Assembly (NCBI GenBank): GCA_934162255.1
Contig: CAKPIG010000008.1
Location: 1-44,800, forward strand
DNA from: an uncultured Clostridia bacterium
GTDB taxonomy: Bacteria; Bacillota; Clostridia; TANB77; CAG-508
Direction: 5' to 3'
DNA length: 44,800 bases
Part shown: positions 25,296 to 34,232 of the stretch, piece by piece
How positions within the stretch are numbered: position 1 is the stretch's first letter
How the letters are laid out: each line of letters begins with the position of its first letter
Notes under the pieces: model-generated
What the model was told of the DNA's origin: nothing
Databases searched by the model: none
The model's input: the letters and a program-made list of their open reading frames with translations, nothing else
Made by a program: the position numbers and the translations under genes

Positions 25296-26429
25296 TTTTT
25301 TCATGCTTATTTTTAATTCTATATAATCATTTATTGCTATTTTTAGAATTGCTATTACAGGTACTGCTAAGAACATTCCTAACACTCCAAAATATGCTCC
25401 TCCAACAGTTACTGCAAATATTACAAGTAATGGACTTATTTCTAATGAATTTCCTATTATTTTAGGATTTATTATGTTCGCATCTATTTGTTGTAAAATA
25501 ATTACTACAATTGCCATTATTAGTGCTTGTGTGAATCCTCCTGTTATCAATGTTATTAATATACTTATTGCTACAGCTATTATTGCTCCAAAATATGGTA
25601 TTATATTAAATAGTCCTATTATAAATCCTAATAATATTGCATATTTTACTCCAATAATTCTCATAGCAATTGTTACTAATACTCCAACTATTACAGCATC
25701 TATTAATTGGCTACTTATAAATTTAAAGAATATATGATTACTTTTATCTAAGTATTGTCCTATTTTGTTACATGTTTCTTGATTAAATATAGCTGTTCCT
25801 AATTTTTCAAAGAATTTTTGAATACTTGTCCTTCCTAATAGTATGTATACAGATACTACTATTGTTACAAATATATCAAATATTCCACTTGCAACTCCTA
25901 CAGCTCCTTTTATATATTCTGTAATTTTGTCAGCACTTACATATTGAGTAAAATCTATACTTTGTATATTGTCTCCTATTGTTTTTACTACTTCTTTTAC
26001 TCTTTCACTTTTTAATATTGAATCTTCTGGTAATTGATTTATTTTTTCTATCGTCTTATTCCAGTAGTTTTGTAGGTTATTTACTAATTCTACTACACTT
26101 TTAGTTACAACAGGTAATATTACATTTACTATTATTATTAAGATTACAGCTACTATTACTATTGTAAGAAATACACTTAGTCCTCTAGCTCTTTTTCTTA
26201 TTATTTTATTTTTTGATTTTAGCAATCCTTTTTCAATTCTAGAAGCTGGTATATATAACAAATATGCAATTAAGGCTCCTGATAAGAATGGTGTTACTAT
26301 ATCAAAGAAATGACTTATTGAATTCCCTATCGCAGTAAAATTATCAAAAAATTTATATACTGCTATTATTGCTACTGCTAATATAAACCAATATAACCAC
26401 TTAGAAAAGTTCTTTTTTACTTCATTCAT
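25278..26429 (-). CDS. AI-2E family transporter
   Basis: This 383-residue membrane protein has about eight helices. Two are near the N-terminus (about 12-62, KWLYWFILAVAIIAVYKF and FLSGALIAYLLY), one is at about 88-110, a soluble stretch covers about 115-190, and a C-terminal bundle carries GFIIGLFNIIPYFGAIIAV and the family motif LQQIDANIINPKIIGNSLEISPLLV. Members include YdiK, TqsA and PerM; substrates range from quorum-sensing AI-2 to Na+/H+ exchange, so the real substrate here is open. The start overlaps the exoA end almost directly, and GAGGAGG within the exoA 3' end serves as ribosome binding site, indicating a two-gene operon. Its last codons form part of a terminator stem. Confidence 0.9.
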   Translation of the reverse strand: MNEVKKNFSKWLYWFILAVAIIAVYKFFDNFTAIGNSISHFFDIVTPFLSGALIAYLLYIPASRIEKGLLKSKNKIIRKRARGLSVFLTIVIVAVILIIIVNVILPVVTKSVVELVNNLQNYWNKTIEKINQLPEDSILKSERVKEVVKTIGDNIQSIDFTQYVSADKITEYIKGAVGVASGIFDIFVTIVVSVYILLGRTSIQKFFEKLGTAIFNQETCNKIGQYLDKSNHIFFKFISSQLIDAVIVGVLVTIAMRIIGVKYAILLGFIIGLFNIIPYFGAIIAVAISILITLITGGFTQALIMAIVVIILQQIDANIINPKIIGNSLEISPLLVIFAVTVGGAYFGVLGMFLAVPVIAILKIAINDYIELKISMKKEHISE

Positions 26430-26430
26430 A

Positions 26431-27189
26431 CTATTCCTCCTCTATTTCCAATCCTACTGGACAATGGTCACTTCCAAATACTTCTGGATAAATTGTTGCT
26501 TCTTTTATTTTGTCTTTTATATCTTTTGATGTTATAAAATAATCAATTCTCCATCCTACGTTTTTTTCTCTGGCTCTTCCCATATATGACCACCAACTAT
26601 AACTATCTGTTTTTTCAGGATATAAGTATCTAAAACTATCTACAAATCCTGCATTTAATAGTTCTGTCATTTTTCCTCTTTCTTCATCTGTAAAACCTGC
26701 ATTTCCTCTATTAGTTTTAGGATTTTTTAAGTCTATTTCTTCATGTGCTACATTTAAGTCTCCACACATTATTACTGGTTTTGTTTTATTTAATTCTAAC
26801 AAATACTTTCGTATTTCATCTTCCCAAATCATTCTATAATCTAATCTTTCTAGTTCTCTTTTGGCATTTGGTGTATAATTTGTTATTAGATAAAATTTTT
26901 CAAATTCTAATGTTATTATTCTTCCTTCTTTGTCATGTTCTTCTATTCCTATTCCATATGTTACATTTAATGGTTCTTTTTTTGTGAATACTGCTGTTCC
27001 TGAATATCCTTTTTTCTCTGCACTATTCCAGTATGATTTATATCCATCAAATTCTAATTCTATTTGTCCTGGTTGACATTTTGTTTCTTGTATGCAAAAT
27101 ATGTCTGCATTTATTTCTTTAAAAAATTCTGTAAATCCTTTATTTACACATGCTCTTATTCCATTTACGTTCCATGATATTAGTTTCAT
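26431..27189 (-). CDS. exoA: Exodeoxyribonuclease III (AP endonuclease)
   Basis: ExoA/XthA cleaves DNA at abasic sites and removes 3' blocking groups in base-excision repair. The 252 residues match the family. Catalytic motifs are visible in order: ISWNVNGIRA (N-terminal Asn), IFCIQETKCQ (metal-binding Glu), NYTPNAK, the CGDLNVAHEEIDL motif (Asp/Asn pair), the WRIDYF motif near residue 217, and the C-terminal SDHCPVGL (Asp-His). The ATG at 27189 follows AAAGGAGACC. It has its own promoter after the tsf terminator and is the first gene of a pair with the AI-2E-family transporter. Confidence 0.97.
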   Translation of the reverse strand: MKLISWNVNGIRACVNKGFTEFFKEINADIFCIQETKCQPGQIELEFDGYKSYWNSAEKKGYSGTAVFTKKEPLNVTYGIGIEEHDKEGRIITLEFEKFYLITNYTPNAKRELERLDYRMIWEDEIRKYLLELNKTKPVIMCGDLNVAHEEIDLKNPKTNRGNAGFTDEERGKMTELLNAGFVDSFRYLYPEKTDSYSWWSYMGRAREKNVGWRIDYFITSKDIKDKIKEATIYPEVFGSDHCPVGLEIEEE

Positions 27190-27214
27190 ATATTGGTCTC
27201 CTTTATATATTCAC

Positions 27215-27243
27215 ATTATAACATTTTTCCATATTAAAAGCAA
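27215..27243 (-). promoter_or_regulatory. SigA promoter of exoA
   Basis: TTGCTT (27243-27238), 17 bp and TATAAT (27220-27215) on the minus strand. The -10 is perfect and the -35 weak. Confidence 0.6.
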
Positions 27244-27245
27244 AT

Positions 27246-27268
27246 AAAATAGGACCATTTCTGGTCCC
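27246..27268 (-). terminator. Intrinsic terminator of rpsB-tsf
   Basis: GGACCA (27267-27262) and TGGTCC (27257-27252) with a GAAA tetraloop on the minus strand, followed by TATTTTATTT. It starts about 11 bases after the tsf stop. Confidence 0.85.
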
Positions 27269-27278
27269 TTATAAAAAA

Positions 27279-28151
27279 TTATTTTAATTGTTTCATAACT
27301 TCTTCTGCAAAGTTTTCTTCTTTCTTTTCGATTCCTTCACCTTTTTCGAATCTTGCAAATTCTACAACTTCAGCACCATTTAATATGTCTGATACTTTTT
27401 TGCTTGGATCTTTAACGAATTCTTGGTCAACTAAGCATATTTCTTCATAGAATTTGTTTAATCTTCCTATAACGATTTTTTCTGCTATTGCTTCTGGTTT
27501 TCCTTCATTCATTGTTTGTGCCATTAAGATTTCTTTTTCTTTTTCTAATCTTTCTGCTGGTACTTGTGTTCTATTTACAAATTCAGGTCTTGCAGCTGCT
27601 ATTTGCATGCAAACATCTTTTGCAATTTCTTGATTTCCGTTTTTCATGTTTATTAATACTGCAATTTTTCCATTTGCATGGATGTATTTTTCAACTAATC
27701 CTTCAGATTCAAATCTTGCAAATCTTCTTATTGTCATGTTTTCTCCGATTTTTGCAATTTTGTCAACTAAAACTTCGCTTACTGTTTTTCCTTCTTCTGA
27801 TATTGAAGGTTGTGCTAATAGTTCTTCTACTGTTGCTGGATTTTTTTCAACAACTTGTTTTGCAACATCTGCAACAAATGATTTAAATTCTTCATTTTTT
27901 GCAACAAAGTCTGTCTCAGCATTTACTTCTACTACTGCTCCTACTTTTCCGTCTTCTGAGATGTATGCATCAACTAATCCTTCAGCTGCAATTCTTCCTG
28001 ATTTTTTAGCAGCTTTTGTGATTCCTCTTTCTCTTAATAGTTCAGATGCTTTTTCTAAGTCTCCATCTGTTTCTGTTAGAACTTTTTTGCAGTCCATCAT
28101 TCCTGCACCTGTTTTTTCTCTTAATTCTTTTACAAGTGATGCTGTAATCAT
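27279..28151 (-). CDS. tsf: Elongation factor Ts
   Basis: EF-Ts releases GDP from EF-Tu so that it can be reloaded with GTP. The 290-residue protein starts with the UBA-like domain (ITASLVKELREKTGAGMMDCKKVL), followed by the core motif AETDFVAKNEEF that contacts EF-Tu (around residue 80), two further core regions, and a charged C-terminus. AGAGGAGG precedes the ATG. It follows rpsB with a hairpin between them, the usual rpsB-tsf order, so translation factor output is tied to ribosome synthesis. Its partner gene tuf is at the other end of the window. Confidence 0.98.
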   Translation of the reverse strand: MITASLVKELREKTGAGMMDCKKVLTETDGDLEKASELLRERGITKAAKKSGRIAAEGLVDAYISEDGKVGAVVEVNAETDFVAKNEEFKSFVADVAKQVVEKNPATVEELLAQPSISEEGKTVSEVLVDKIAKIGENMTIRRFARFESEGLVEKYIHANGKIAVLINMKNGNQEIAKDVCMQIAAARPEFVNRTQVPAERLEKEKEILMAQTMNEGKPEAIAEKIVIGRLNKFYEEICLVDQEFVKDPSKKVSDILNGAEVVEFARFEKGEGIEKKEENFAEEVMKQLK

Positions 28152-28174
28152 TTTTTATTCCTCCTCTTTTATTA

Positions 28175-28208
28175 TAAAAAAGAGTCGAGCAGAATAAGCC
28201 CCACTCTT
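28175..28208 (-). terminator. Attenuator-like terminator between rpsB and tsf
   Basis: AAGAGT (28208-28203, with flanking A) pairs with ACTCTT (28185-28180) and an inner GGGC/GCTC on the minus strand, followed by a run of six T residues. No promoter is visible between it and tsf, so tsf must be reached by read-through. This would set an rpsB:tsf ratio above one. Confidence 0.75.
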
Positions 28209-28218
28209 TATTTTCTTA

Positions 28219-28986
28219 TTATTCTTCGCTTTTAGCTTCTTGTGCTACAACTTCTTCCATAGATGTTGCTTCTTCTTCAACTTCTGCTGCTGGTTCGAAG
28301 CTTTCTCCTTGTTTTCCTTCTATGATTGCATTTGCCATAACATCTGCTATTAATTTAACAGCTCTTATTGCATCATCATTTCCTGGAATTGGATAATCTA
28401 AATCTTCTGGATCACAGTTTGTATCTACAATTCCTACAACTGGTATGTTTAGTTTTTTAGCTTCTAATATTGCTATTCTTTCTTTTTTAGGATCTACTAA
28501 GAATATTACTCCTGGTAATTTGTCCATGTTTTTGATTCCGCCAAGATTTTTTTCTAGTTTTTCCATTTCTTTCTTTAAGATTATTACTTCTTTTTTAGGT
28601 AATACATCAAATGTACCATCTTCTTGCATTGTTTCAAGATCTTTTAATCTTTGAATTCTTTTTTGAATTGTATCAAAGTTTGTTAGCATTCCTCCTAACC
28701 ATCTTTGATCTACATAGTACATTCCACTCTTGATTGCTGCTTCTTTCATGCATTCTTGAGCTTGTTTTTTTGTTCCTACAAATAGAACTGTTTTTCCTTC
28801 TTCTACTTGTTCTTTGATGAATTCATATGCTTCATCGATTTTTTTTGAAGCTTTTTGTAAATCAATTATATGGATACCATTTCTAGCTTGGAATATGTAT
28901 TCTGCCATTCTAGGGTTCCATCTTCTTGTTTGATGTCCAAAATGAACACCTGCTTCTAGTAATTGTTTCATTGCAACTACTGCCAT
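28219..28986 (-). CDS. rpsB: 30S ribosomal protein uS2
   Basis: uS2 sits on the solvent side of the small subunit between head and body. It has 255 residues, beginning MAVVAMKQLLEAGVHFGHQT, then RRWNPRMAEYIFQARNGIHI and the coiled-coil insertion (about 105-160). FLVDPKKERIAILEAKKL and GIVDTNCDPEDLDYPIPGNDDA follow. The C-terminal extension of about 30 residues is acidic (Glu-rich), as in several Firmicutes. GGGAGG precedes the ATG. The gene is preceded by a leader of about 105 nt with alternative helices and by its own promoter. Confidence 0.98.
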   Translation of the reverse strand: MAVVAMKQLLEAGVHFGHQTRRWNPRMAEYIFQARNGIHIIDLQKASKKIDEAYEFIKEQVEEGKTVLFVGTKKQAQECMKEAAIKSGMYYVDQRWLGGMLTNFDTIQKRIQRLKDLETMQEDGTFDVLPKKEVIILKKEMEKLEKNLGGIKNMDKLPGVIFLVDPKKERIAILEAKKLNIPVVGIVDTNCDPEDLDYPIPGNDDAIRAVKLIADVMANAIIEGKQGESFEPAAEVEEEATSMEEVVAQEAKSEE

Positions 28987-29092
28987 TTTCTTTTTCCTCC
29001 CTTTTTGTTATTACTTCCATAAAGTTTCACCATTTATTTAGGACCTCTTATGAGGCACTTCCCCATAAACTAGCTTTATGTGTTTTTTACGC
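28987..29092 (-). promoter_or_regulatory. Structured rpsB 5' leader
   Basis: Near the 5' end, CATAAAG (29080-29074) can pair with the adjacent TTTATG (29069-29064) or with a distal CTTTATG (29024-29018). In the second fold it closes a multibranch structure that includes the hairpin CCTC-ATAA-GAGG (29055-29044). The rpsB ribosome binding site follows. Autoregulation by uS2 is known in other bacteria, and a similar role is inferred here, not shown. Confidence 0.45.
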
Positions 29093-29097
29093 TCAAT

Positions 29098-29125
29098 ATT
29101 ATATCACATTTTCAGAAAATTGCAA
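29098..29125 (-). promoter_or_regulatory. SigA promoter of rpsB-tsf
   Basis: TTGCAA (29125-29120), 16 bp and TATAAT (29103-29098) on the minus strand. It lies inside the last codons of the S66 peptidase gene. Confidence 0.75.
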
Positions 29126-30049
29126 TACTTTATCACAACATTTTTCAATTAGTTTTATCTTTTGTGGCTGATTTGTGTCTATTTGAGCCATTGTTCCTAT
29201 AGGTATTACTGTTTTCCTTTCTATATGCCCAAAATTCTCTGATTTTATAATAGGTCCTTTAAATTCATTTCCTATCACATCTAATAAAATTTGTTCTAGG
29301 GTTATTCCACTTTCATGTGTATAATTTCCTATCCATATCCCTTTTATTTTTTCAAATACTTCATTTTGTTTCATGTAATATAAGAAATTACTTGCTAGTT
29401 CTGGTCCTGTTTCAAATCCTAGTTCCTCTAAAAATAATATTTTGTCTGTAAAATCTACACTGTATTTGCCTGTAACTAATCCTCTTATTAAACTTAAATT
29501 TCCTCCTATCAGTCTTCCTTCTGTTTTTCCGCTTATTATTGTATAATATTCATCTTCATTTGTTCCTAATTCCAAACTGCATTTTTCAAATCTTTTCATT
29601 GCTTCTTTTAAACTATAATCAGTTTCATCTGTTGATATTGTTTTAAAATTTGTTCCACTAAATGTTACTAGTCCTGTTTTTTCACTTATTATATTTATTA
29701 TTGATGTTATATCACTATATCCACATATTATTTTAGGATTTTGCTTTATAAGTTCATAATCTAAGTATTCAAATGTTGTATTACTATTTTCTCCGCCTTT
29801 TGCACACCATACCATTTTTACTTGTTTATCTCGAAACATTTCATTTATGTCTTCTGCCTTTTCTTGAGGAGAACTACTGTATTTATTTGTATTTGAAAAT
29901 AGATTTTTTGAATATTTTACTTTATACCCTAGATTTTCTATTATTTGTTTTGCTTTTTCAAGCTCTTCTATATTTTCTCCTATTATTGGTGATGATGGTG
30001 CAACAACTCCAATTACATCACCTTTTTGTATTTTTTGTGGAATAATCAT
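29099..30049 (-). CDS. S66 family peptidase (LD-carboxypeptidase / MccF-like)
   Basis: Members of peptidase family S66 are LD-carboxypeptidases that trim the terminal D-Ala from murein tetrapeptides during wall recycling, or MccF-like enzymes that cleave microcin C. The 316-residue protein opens with KGDVIGVVAPSSP. The nucleophile motif GYSDIT (Ser at about 118) follows WCAKGG. The C-terminal half supplies the Glu (FLEELGFETGP) and His (FGHIERKTVIPIG) of the Ser-Glu-His triad. No signal peptide is present, so it acts in the cytoplasm. Which of the two activities it has cannot be decided from sequence alone, but the upstream pgeF, a peptidoglycan-quality gene, favours a wall-recycling role. 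AGAGGTG precedes the ATG, 11 bp after pgeF. Confidence 0.88.
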   Translation of the reverse strand: MIIPQKIQKGDVIGVVAPSSPIIGENIEELEKAKQIIENLGYKVKYSKNLFSNTNKYSSSPQEKAEDINEMFRDKQVKMVWCAKGGENSNTTFEYLDYELIKQNPKIICGYSDITSIINIISEKTGLVTFSGTNFKTISTDETDYSLKEAMKRFEKCSLELGTNEDEYYTIISGKTEGRLIGGNLSLIRGLVTGKYSVDFTDKILFLEELGFETGPELASNFLYYMKQNEVFEKIKGIWIGNYTHESGITLEQILLDVIGNEFKGPIIKSENFGHIERKTVIPIGTMAQIDTNQPQKIKLIEKCCDKVLQFSENVI

Positions 30050-30060
30050 TTTTTCACCTC

Positions 30061-30855
30061 TTATATTAGTTCTATTATTGCAGTATTTAATCCATATCCT
30101 AGTTTTTCTGTCCTAAAAGAATGAATTAAATCACTATTACATACACTACATATTTTACTATCTATTATATTTTCTTTTTTTAGTCCTTCCGCTTCTAAAA
30201 TATTTTTGTTTATTTCTATTGTATCAATTTTCCATTTGTCTGTATTTATTTGCTTTTCTATTATTAAATTCATATTTTGTAGGTCTCTAAACTCTTCTTC
30301 AAATATTTCTTCAACATCTTCTCTTACATCAAAATGACATTTTCTGATACTTGGACACATGCAACAGATTATATCTTCAGGTCTTGAATTATATATTTCT
30401 TTCATTTTTCTTACAGTTTCTACTGATATTCTTTGAACAGTTCCTCTCCAGCCTGAATGTGTATTTGCTATTACTTTTTTTATAGGATCAAAGAAAAGTA
30501 ATAATATACAATCTGCATTTGTTGTAGAAATTGCTATATTTTTTTGATCTGTTATTAATCCATCTATTTTACCATATTGTTTTATATCTTCTATTTTATC
30601 TATTTTTCTTACTTGGTCTGTGTGTGCTTGTTCTGGCTTTACAATATTTTCAACTTTTATATTTAATGCTTTTCCTAATTTTTCATATGATGGACTTGAT
30701 ATATTATTTGTATCAGTAGTTCTAAAATTCTTATCTAAACCTATGCAATATGCATGTTTTAATATATCTTGATATTCTAAAAGTTTTCTAAATTGTAAAT
30801 ATTCTATTCCATCTTTTTTTATATGAATAATATTTTCATTTGATAAATCTTTCAT
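30061..30855 (-). CDS. pgeF: Peptidoglycan editing factor PgeF (laccase-domain, YfiH family)
   Basis: PgeF proteins hydrolyse wrongly built UDP-MurNAc-L-Ser and keep Ala in peptidoglycan; older annotations call them polyphenol oxidases. The 264 residues show the family's zinc-binding motifs: QAHTDQV (His), TNADCILLLFFD (Cys) and THSGWRGT (His), with the conserved C-terminal CSVCNSDLIHSFRTEK. No signal peptide. AAGGAG precedes the ATG and the gene begins 12 bp after addB, so addB-pgeF-S66 peptidase read as an operon. Confidence 0.92.
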   Translation of the reverse strand: MKDLSNENIIHIKKDGIEYLQFRKLLEYQDILKHAYCIGLDKNFRTTDTNNISSPSYEKLGKALNIKVENIVKPEQAHTDQVRKIDKIEDIKQYGKIDGLITDQKNIAISTTNADCILLLFFDPIKKVIANTHSGWRGTVQRISVETVRKMKEIYNSRPEDIICCMCPSIRKCHFDVREDVEEIFEEEFRDLQNMNLIIEKQINTDKWKIDTIEINKNILEAEGLKKENIIDSKICSVCNSDLIHSFRTEKLGYGLNTAIIELI

Positions 30856-30867
30856 ATTGGTCTCCTT

Positions 30868-33800
30868 TTAACCATTTCTTATTTTAGCAAGTATCTCTTC
30901 TTTTGTCTTTTTATCAATATAATTATATTTGTTCTCACAGCCTCCCATATTAAACCCACATATGCTTTTGTATTCACAGTATTTGCAAGGCGTTTTTTTG
31001 TCTTTATAATATGGTTTTAAATCTATTCTACCTTCTAATATTTCTGCTGAAATTTCTCTAATTATTTTATACATGTATTTTTGTAAATCTGCAAATTGTT
31101 CTTTTGTTACACCACTTGTTTTTTTCTCACTTAAGTTTCCTTCTTTATCTATATATGCTGGCACAATGCTTGAACTTCCATTTTTAAGATTTTTATCATG
31201 AAGTCTTACTACTTTTACATCTGCTAATATTAATCCTTTCATTTTGAAATTTGCTCTTATCTTTTCTTCTATTTCTTCTTCTTTCAATTTTTTATCGGAT
31301 TTTATCATTTGCTCCAACATGCTAAAATATAGTATTCCAGCTGGCATTAAATCTTCTTCTTTGCATGCTGCATCTAAGTAAGTTAACAATTGTATTTGTA
31401 GTCCTGCATATACTTCATTTAAATCTATATTTTTTATTGATGATTTGTAATCTATTATTCTTAAATATTTTCCATCTTCGTTTTGAGCAGTGTCGATTCT
31501 ATCAATTTTTCCTATAATTTCTACTCTTTTTCCATTATCTAATGTTAATTTTATAGGCTTATACTTGCCTTTTTCTCCAAATTCTAATTCTGTTCCTAAT
31601 ACTTCAAACCTGCTTTGCACTATTGTTTCTATAATATATTTAAGTGCTTTTTTTATTATTCTTTTTAAACGTATTACTAATAATCTATATTTTGCAGTCG
31701 AATTAAATATATAGTTTTTAACTTGTCCTAATTTGTCTTCTACTATATTGTCAATTATTTTACTAAGTTGTTCTTCTTCTATTTCTTCTAATTTTATTTT
31801 TTCATCTTTTATATAATTAAAGAATTCATCAATGACTTCATGTATGAATGTTCCTGTGTTTAATGTCTGAATTTTTAGTTCTTCTTGTGGTTTTATTTTT
31901 AAGCCATATTGTAAATAATATGAAAATGGGCAACTTCTATATCTTTCTAATTTTGAAATACTTGTTACTAAAGTATTTCCATATAATTTATCAATATTCT
32001 CTTTTTTTATTTGTTCTGGAATATTCATATTTTTTAATTGTTCTTTTAATTTTGATATGTTTTGTGATAAGTCTTCATATGTAGAGTTTATATTTAATAT
32101 TTCTGTTTTATTTTCTAGTACATCACTTTTTTCATCTATGTTTTTGTAGATATTTTTTATTCTATTTATTAACATTGATGGTCTTAGAGCTTTTCCTTGC
32201 ATATCTGCAGATGAATATGATAGAAATAGTTTTTCTTCTGATACTGTAAATGCTTTATATATGTTAAATTTGTCTTCATATAAATTGTCTATTGTTCCTT
32301 TTGCAAGTTCTATTCCTTCATCTTTTAACATTTCTCTATCTTTGTCATTTAAAAAACCTTCATCTTTATGCACACTTGGGAAAACTCCATCATTTAAACC
32401 TATTATAAAAACTGCTTTTACTTTGTGTGTTCTTGATCTTTCAACATCTCCCATTGTCACTTGGTCTTGTGTTCCTGGTATTTTTGTTAGCCCACTATTT
32501 TTAAATCCTAATTTTAATATTTGTGCATATTTTTCAAGTGTCATTTTGTCATCTTTGAATATTAGCACAATTTCATCAAGGATTTCTATTATTATTTGCA
32601 TACTTCTTATATATTCATTTGCTAAGTCTATTTTTCCAAGCTCTGTTAATTCTTCGATTTTTTCATTTATTTTTTCTTCTATATTTTGTTTTTTTAAAAA
32701 TTGATATATTTGCTTTGATATGTTTTCTGCAGTTTTATTTTTATCTATTTGTTTTTTTAATTCATTTAATGGATTTACTATTTGTTTTCTGATTTCTTCT
32801 AATCTTTTTATTTCACTTGAATCTTTTTCTTCTTGAATTCCATATGTAAATTCTTTTTTCCATTTATTTTGCTTTATTCCCCATTTTATGCAATATTTTT
32901 CTAACTTAAATATGTCATCCTCATCTATATTTAAAAATCCTGTTTTTACATAATTAAAAACAGATTCATATGACCATTGTCTATTAAAAATTTCTAATAT
33001 TGCTAACACATATTGTATAACGATATTTTGACTTAATTCTCTGTTTTCATCAATAAATATAGGAATTTTATATTTTTCAAATATTGCTCTTGTAATGCTT
33101 GCATATGTATCTATATTTTTAGTAATTATTGAAATATCTTTATATCTTATTTTTTCATCTCTTGTTAGCTTTAATATATTTTGAGCTACTTCTTCTATTT
33201 CTGAAAAATAGTTTTTTGCAAGAAATAATTTTATTGCTTCTGGCTCTTTTTCATATTTTTGATATTTGTTTTCATACAAATTTCTTTCTAAAAATTTAAG
33301 TTCTGGTCTTTTGTATCTATGTGCTTCTTCTAGAAATATTTTTTCTACTTCTGTATTCGTATCTTTTGCTACTTTTATTATTTTTTCTAATGTTAATTTA
33401 TTAGGATAAAAAATATCTGTATCTGGATTTTTCACTTGTCCTATTTCATCTATACAGATTGTTATTGTTACATTTTTAGCTATTTTTATTAATTTCTTTA
33501 TTATTTCATATTCTTGACTCGTAAATCCTGAAAATTCATCTATATATACTTGCATATTTTTGAACATATCTGTTTTGTCTATGTTTTCTGCTAAAAGTGT
33601 TAAAAGATCTGTTTCATCTATGTATTTATCATTTATTTGATTCTGAAATTTTTCATATACTAATTCTATATCTTTTAATTTATTTTTTAAATATATATCT
33701 TTTTGATTTTCAATCTCCTGTTTTATTGTTCCTATTCTTATACCATGTTTTTTCAATTCTGTTATTGCATTTTGCATAACTTCTACATTTTCATCTGTTT

Positions 33801-34122
33801 TTCCTAAAAATTTCAGTTCTTTTTTGTAATTGTTAAGTATTGAATATATTAGCATTGATTTGCCACATTTACTAAGATCTACTGTTGTAGTTCCTCCAAT
33901 TTCGTTTTTTACTCTATATGCCATACGAGAAAATGTTACCACTTCAGCATTTAATACTGCTTTTTGCTCAAGTATATTCATTAACTTTTTTTCTGCAGTA
34001 AAAGAAAATTGCTCTGGTGTTATTATTAAGATTTTTTCAAATTGTATTTTTGATTTTATTTCTTGATAGCAATATTCACTTTTACCTGTTCCCGCTCTTC
34101 CATATATTATTTTTAGTCCCAT
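30868..34122 (-). CDS. addB: ATP-dependent helicase/nuclease subunit AddB
   Basis: AddAB resects double-strand breaks for homologous recombination. This 1084-residue subunit begins with Walker A GRAGTGKS and a UvrD/Rep-like but degenerate helicase core. The C-terminal RecB-type nuclease has GKIDRIDTAQ, then LRIIDYKSS and QIQLLTYLDAA. Four cysteines for the iron-sulfur cluster are visible: one before the nuclease domain (SCPFSYYLQYG) and three in CKYCEYKSIC. A usual AddB is around 1150 residues, so this is slightly short but complete in motifs. The partner addA, normally next to it, is not in this window. GGGGGGAG precedes the ATG. A perfect SigA promoter lies upstream. Confidence 0.93.
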   Translation of the reverse strand: MGLKIIYGRAGTGKSEYCYQEIKSKIQFEKILIITPEQFSFTAEKKLMNILEQKAVLNAEVVTFSRMAYRVKNEIGGTTTVDLSKCGKSMLIYSILNNYKKELKFLGKTDENVEVMQNAITELKKHGIRIGTIKQEIENQKDIYLKNKLKDIELVYEKFQNQINDKYIDETDLLTLLAENIDKTDMFKNMQVYIDEFSGFTSQEYEIIKKLIKIAKNVTITICIDEIGQVKNPDTDIFYPNKLTLEKIIKVAKDTNTEVEKIFLEEAHRYKRPELKFLERNLYENKYQKYEKEPEAIKLFLAKNYFSEIEEVAQNILKLTRDEKIRYKDISIITKNIDTYASITRAIFEKYKIPIFIDENRELSQNIVIQYVLAILEIFNRQWSYESVFNYVKTGFLNIDEDDIFKLEKYCIKWGIKQNKWKKEFTYGIQEEKDSSEIKRLEEIRKQIVNPLNELKKQIDKNKTAENISKQIYQFLKKQNIEEKINEKIEELTELGKIDLANEYIRSMQIIIEILDEIVLIFKDDKMTLEKYAQILKLGFKNSGLTKIPGTQDQVTMGDVERSRTHKVKAVFIIGLNDGVFPSVHKDEGFLNDKDREMLKDEGIELAKGTIDNLYEDKFNIYKAFTVSEEKLFLSYSSADMQGKALRPSMLINRIKNIYKNIDEKSDVLENKTEILNINSTYEDLSQNISKLKEQLKNMNIPEQIKKENIDKLYGNTLVTSISKLERYRSCPFSYYLQYGLKIKPQEELKIQTLNTGTFIHEVIDEFFNYIKDEKIKLEEIEEEQLSKIIDNIVEDKLGQVKNYIFNSTAKYRLLVIRLKRIIKKALKYIIETIVQSRFEVLGTELEFGEKGKYKPIKLTLDNGKRVEIIGKIDRIDTAQNEDGKYLRIIDYKSSIKNIDLNEVYAGLQIQLLTYLDAACKEEDLMPAGILYFSMLEQMIKSDKKLKEEEIEEKIRANFKMKGLILADVKVVRLHDKNLKNGSSSIVPAYIDKEGNLSEKKTSGVTKEQFADLQKYMYKIIREISAEILEGRIDLKPYYKDKKTPCKYCEYKSICGFNMGGCENKYNYIDKKTKEEILAKIRNG

Positions 34123-34143
34123 TTTCTCCCCCCTTTTTCGAAA

Positions 34144-34172
34144 ATTATATATTATTTAATTTTCCTTGTCAA
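34144..34172 (-). promoter_or_regulatory. SigA promoter of addB
   Basis: TTGACA (34172-34167), 17 bp and TATAAT (34149-34144) on the minus strand: a full consensus match. It is interleaved with the divergent germination-gene control region. Confidence 0.88.
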
Positions 34173-34175
34173 CTT

Positions 34176-34204
34176 GTATATTTTCTCTATTTTTGTAAAT
34201 ACTA
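34176..34204 (+). promoter_or_regulatory. Possible SigG-type (forespore) promoter of the ger pair
   Basis: On the plus strand GTATA (34176-34180) and AATACTA (34198-34204) are separated by 17 bp and differ at one position each from the SigG consensus (GMATA, CATWMTA as known in B. subtilis). The start would be about 22 bases before the gerAB-like ATG. Germination receptor genes are SigG-dependent in B. subtilis. Confidence 0.45.
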
Positions 34205-34232
34205 TATAAAATTATTTATGGAAAGGATTGTT

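Noticed and set aside
34017..34232. Longer N-terminus for the gerAB-like gene, starting inside addB
   Set aside because: No ribosome binding site is present there, it would overlap addB and its promoter, and the ATG at 34233 fits the family length.
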